A DNA stretch of 64,000 bases, taken from Bretschneidera sinensis (lineage: Eukaryota; Streptophyta; Magnoliopsida; Brassicales; Akaniaceae). Position 1 is the first letter of the stretch. Each line of letters begins with the position of its first letter. The notes under the pieces are model-generated. The model did no database searches and was not told the DNA's origin. It saw only the letters and a list, made by a program, of their open reading frames with translations. Shown piece by piece: positions 59,810 to 64,000 of the stretch. The stretch is from contig CM043698.1 of NCBI GenBank assembly GCA_023935145.1, positions 34,629,001 to 34,693,000 on the forward strand. Reading direction: 5' to 3'. The position numbers were made by a program, and so were the translations under genes.

Positions 59810-62570
59810 TTGAGACACTACAACTTCATTTGTAATTTCATAATCTTTGAGCAAGAAATTAATTAACTTTTGTATTGAGATGAACAGATCAAATTGAGAA
59901 GTACGGTGCAATTTTACATAATGGATGGCTCATGTTATTCTTAATATTATCCCCTTAACAATTTTCATATATAATTGACGCAAAAGCCTTCAACTTTCCT
60001 TAAGCTTCGAAGATTGAAATTAAAATAAATAAATAAATAAAAAGCAAATTAATGATATCCGCATAAGAAGATAGTAATGCTATAATTAATGTAAAATTTG
60101 ACTTCATTTCATAAATGTTAATCTTTTCGTGAAATACACTTTTTCCTCATGAGAGTGACTGCCATGTGTTTTTTCCAACAAAAGCACTAATTTTCAAGGC
60201 AACAATCTCCAAAATTTTGTTTTGAACACTAAAGTTAGTCCAAAGTTCATTAATTACATGCATGAAATGTGTTCTATCTTCTGTGTTACTTAAGCTTGAT
60301 AATGGCTTCTGCAAATTGGGCTTTTTAGGCCCCATATTGATGTGAGTCGCTTAGTCGAAGACACCACATTAAATCTTTATGGCTGCTAGCTAGTGTTAGC
60401 CTCTCTCTTTTTCTCTTCTTCTTTTTTATCAATTGCAATAATTTGAGTGAGGATGTAAAGCTAAAACATTCTTTTTCAATATAAATGTCAATTGAACTAT
60501 ATGCCCTGACCACATGGCTGTTACCATCTTGCATGACTACTATAAAAATGTCCCTTTTGTGTGTGTTAGATGTACTCAATTTTTGCTTTAAATATTTTTT
60601 TTATTTCTAACATTTCTTCAAGGATTTATTCGTTATGCAAAAAAATCAAAGTGAAGGTTATAAATTCCTAAGAATTCTCAAAACTTTGTTTGTTCATTTG
60701 ACAAAAATCATGAGAATTATAATTTCTCTAGAAATCACAATTTTCATAAAATATGAGAATTTTAACTTCCACCAAACAGATGAGAAATGTCATTTCTTAC
60801 TTTCTTATTGATCATTACAAGAATTGCATATATCAAATAAAATTTTTGTTTAATATTAAAAATCTTATCTTAATTTATTTTTCAAAAATAAAACTTTGTT
60901 GTAGCTTAAAAGGATTTTGGTTATTTCAAGAAATAATTTTGTTGATCTTAGTATCACATTAGAATGTTAAGTTAATGCAAAATGATAATGTTATGGCAAT
61001 GTAAAATGATAAATACTATACGATTTATAACTCATTTTTTTTATTAAAAAAAAAACTTTTAAAATTTTTTATTAAATATCTCAAATTCTAATTGAATACA
61101 TCTGAACAATAAAAAAAGTTAATTCTCAAGAAATATAATTTTTAAAAGTTTAAAATTTTGAGAATTAATGATTCACAAGAAATAGAACTTCTGTGAAACA
61201 AACAGACTCTCAAAGATAGCTAAACAAAAGCCGATGGGAAATGAAACAAAATAAATGAGAATGATTTTAGAGATTTTGAATTTATATCTAAAAAGAAAAG
61301 GAAAAAGGAAAAGGAAAAGGAAGACAACACCCATTGCTAAAATTCACAAGCTACATAATGAACTAAGAGTAGCTGATTGAACACAAAAGTCTAAGAAACA
61401 AAATGTAACATCATCCCTAAATGCAATTTAGGGACCAATGTTCCCTTCGTCCGTTTGGTAACATTTGCTCCACATTTTCTAAACTCTATCATACTCCTCT
61501 CACCACATAGCTTAGGCATCATAAATGTTGCTTCAACTTAAAAATCTAGGCATGCATGTCAGCATCAACAAATTGAATAAAAATGTTTCAAAATCCATTT
61601 TCTATAAATCGAAACTACAACTAGGCCAAACATGACCATAGGACAACCCTCATGATATCAAATGAATTTTTCCCAAAAGGAAAGTAAAAAAAAATGAATA
61701 AGCATGGTCTGTTCTTATTTCTTTACTCCAAAGCTAAAATTCAACAATAACTATCTGACATGTTTGATAACCTTTGAGTTCCATGATGCTTTTAGCTAAC
61801 AAATCTTCTTTGCAGTTGTTGCAGAGAAAAGTGAAAACCAAACCAATCTTTGTCCATGCTTCCTCTGTAATTCTCAATCCTTAATGTTCTATGATTTGCC
61901 AGATTGTCATTCTTGATATAAAATGTCCACTTAAAAGTAGCCAGAAATAATGCCTAATCAAGCAACCATTGAGCATCCTTTTCTTTCCCTTTAGTTTCCT
62001 TGCTCCTCTCTTTTTACATTTCTTTTCTTTTTTGGTTTTCACTGATACCCCTTTGTTTCTTTTCTGTACTTTATTAAGGCAAATGTTTTGTAACTTTTGC
62101 AGTTTCAATACCTTTGTGTTATGACATTTCAATTCTTAGCACATGTTAGCCTTAAAATAATTGACACCATAAAACAAATCTGAAATCTTGCCCTCTCCAA
62201 AGTCAAACCTACTTTTCTATCATTTTGGTATGATTAGTTTTAGATCATAAACAAAACCACCATCTTCTTCCTATTAGTATTTGTTTATTTACTTAAATTC
62301 AACTTGAAGCCTCAGACAAGGAATCTTTACATAAAGAAAAAGAAAACGAAACTTCTCCATTTGATCACCACAGCATATAAAATGGGTTATAAATGATTAA
62401 AAAGTTGAATTGATTGGCCTAATGGTCCCATGCCAGATAGATCACTCATTTCATCATTAATAGCCAATGAATCTAATTAGACAAATACATTTAAAGTTGG
62501 ATTAATTAGCCACATGGTCCCAACAGAAATAGACACACATACAGAAAGAAACAGAGAGATAGTGAAGACT
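59810..62570. other. Intergenic, non-coding
   Basis: 3' UTR of the small secreted protein gene for the first ~150 bases, then non-coding AT-rich DNA. Region 60650-61200 has GAGAATT/AATTCTC words in both orientations, possibly a decayed inverted-repeat element. Short AAGGAAA repeats at 61297-61321. Confidence 0.5.
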
Positions 62571-62936
62571 AACAGTACAGCTGCTGCAACAAATTTCTGA
62601 ATGGAATTCAATAATCCCCAAATTTTATAGCTACTCCTTGATATCTATAATAACAAATTGAATATACATCAACCCACCAACTTTATTCCCCATTTCTCTA
62701 TCCACCATTATATACAATTTGCAAAGAACCTACTCTCCCACAAAGGACAAAAAAACAAAGATAGAGAACACCTAGAATGAAAATTCAAGGATAGAAAACC
62801 TTGTTCACATAATTTTCTCTATGTAAATTATAGAATGACTTGCTGAAAGCGCTCTTGATTCCTTAGCACTTCAATTTGTATTGCTGGATGCTGATTGTGA
62901 TGCAGAAATGACAGGACCGCACATTTGATCCGCGCC

Positions 62937-64000
62937 TTAATCAAAAGTTTCCCATTTTGTTGTAACCACAAATGATTCAGATTGCCTCAATGTTTGCTGC
63001 TGCTGAATTGGTATTTGCCCTGTCAAATTCCTCTGCTTCTCTTGCACTATCTGCTGTTGCTTTTGTATTTGCCTTTGACCAACAGAATGCTCTTTTTTCT
63101 GCAATGGGTCTTTGCCTCCATTTCTGGTGGGTACTGAATTATGTAACTTTAACTTGTCAAGGGTCTCAATGTATTTCTGGACTCTCCTTTCCTTGAAGAA
63201 TCATATGAGGAAAAACTTTGTCAATGAAATTGAAATCACTGTAAATAAAATACTGAATAATCTTAAGTCCCAAAATACCTGCATTCTCTTCTGCAGTTTC
63301 AAATCTCCCTCAACAAAAAGTTCATCCAATTTAACTAACATTGTCATCAAGACTCCTGTCAGATTATCTAAATCTTTCTCGGGAACTTTGCCGCCTTTAG
63401 AGGCTGTTGCTTCCAAGACTGTGACCTACACAATTGCAGTAAGAAGGATACTGTCTCTAATCAACATTTATGACCCAATAAATGAATCTGATTGGATGCA
63501 AAACTTTACCTGCTCAGCAAATTTGTCAACTTCCAAGCTGATGCGTGTTAATGATTTAGAAGCCTTTTCAATCTTAGCATTTTTTAGCGCTTCAAGGCAC
63601 CGCCTTTCTCTGCTTGCAATGTCCTCAACTAACACGATTTTCGATCCTTCTTTAATCTTCGCATCATCTAAAAATGATTTTGAATCTCTCTCCTTGTTCT
63701 TGTATATCAGCTTCTGATCATCAGGGTGTAGTCCTGTATGTTCTGCAAGCATTTTCTTTAATTCCCCTGCAACTCTCCAATAAAAATTAAAAATCCAAAT
63801 CCCATCAAGAAAGAGAACAATAAACTCTGCATTGTGTCAAAACTAAGAAAATAAAAAATCAGATCTCATTGAAATAAGTAAAACAAAAGGAAGAATAATT
63901 GAATTACCAAAGCTTGCTTGAGGACTAATACGAATTTCGTGACGCAGAGAACTATACTTCACTCTAACTTTGACTGTGGGAATTGGAAGAGAACTTTGAT
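62937..64000 (-). CDS. BAG-family co-chaperone with ubiquitin-like domain, 5' part off the window
   Basis: Minus-strand exons: from beyond 64000 to 63908, 63766-63510, 63425-63279 and 63191-62937, with GT-AG introns and continuous frame. About 250 C-terminal codons are visible. The first two exons give a ubiquitin-like fold (VKVRVKYSSLRHEI, LAEHTGLHPDDQKLIYKNKE, GSKIVLVED). A BAG domain follows (ALKNAKIEKASKSLTRISLE through LVKLDELFVEGDLKLQKRMQ and RRVQKYIETLDKL), where the third helix binds the Hsp70 nucleotide-binding domain. The tail is Gln-rich and ends in WETFD. This matches the plant BAG1-4 group, cytosolic nucleotide-exchange partners of Hsp70 acting in stress and proteostasis. The visible part shows no damage. 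Which member of BAG1-4 it is remains open. Confidence 0.92.

Noticed and set aside
60325..60579. An 84-codon minus-strand frame
   Set aside because: Low-complexity Lys/Arg and Ser runs and no motif. Probably chance.
62972..63717. Plus-strand open frames of 74 and 201 codons at the BAG locus
   Set aside because: Antisense to BAG exons and introns. The minus strand has correct splice sites and a known domain order.

Overview
The window is nuclear DNA from a flowering plant, most likely a eudicot. It is very AT-rich, has long non-coding stretches, GT-AG introns, plant-only gene families (AP2/ERF factor, STP hexose carrier, DTX-type MATE, plant BAG protein) and the usual plant transposon mix (CACTA, hAT, Ty1/copia, TRIM, SINE-like, MITE-like). 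I could not name the species. No rRNA, tRNA, CRISPR or prokaryotic operon was seen.

Layout. 1-4.6 kb is non-coding. 4.68-5.41 kb (minus) is a DREB-type AP2/ERF gene. 7.76-20.11 kb is a nested transposon block: a hAT-like element with an 8-bp target duplication holds a 10.5-kb two-gene CACTA element whose TNP2 and TNPA genes keep their exon structure but are broken. 21.06-24.63 kb is a gag-only Ty1/copia element that landed in a tandemly duplicated ~210-bp host sequence. 25.53-25.77 kb is a TRIM relic. 26.70-28.97 kb is a four-exon STP sugar/proton symporter, intact except for one apparent missing base near the start. 29.56-30.1 kb is a LINE RNase H fragment. 30.1-35.6 kb is a decayed minus-strand copia element with unusual non-coding tandem repeats. 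37.5-40.4 kb is a gene for a 106-aa single-pass membrane protein with a 5' UTR intron and a short uORF. 43.38-50.30 kb is a full-length minus-strand copia element with 5-bp target duplications, LTRs about 95% alike by eye, and stops or frameshifts in pol. 51.93-53.55 kb is an intronless MATE transporter. 59.06-59.81 kb is a two-exon gene for a small secreted protein with a LEA-like tail. 62.94-64.0 kb (minus) is a ubiquitin-like/BAG co-chaperone gene running off the window end.

The six host genes show no shared pathway and look like ordinary dispersed plant genes. Transposable elements make up about half of the window and account for most of its structure. I found no evidence for a wholly new biological system. 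The best leads are the nested hAT/CACTA structure with palindromic subterminal arrays, the STP frameshift, the copia LTRs packed with a self-complementary motif, and the long repeat-bearing non-coding interior of the 30-35 kb relic.
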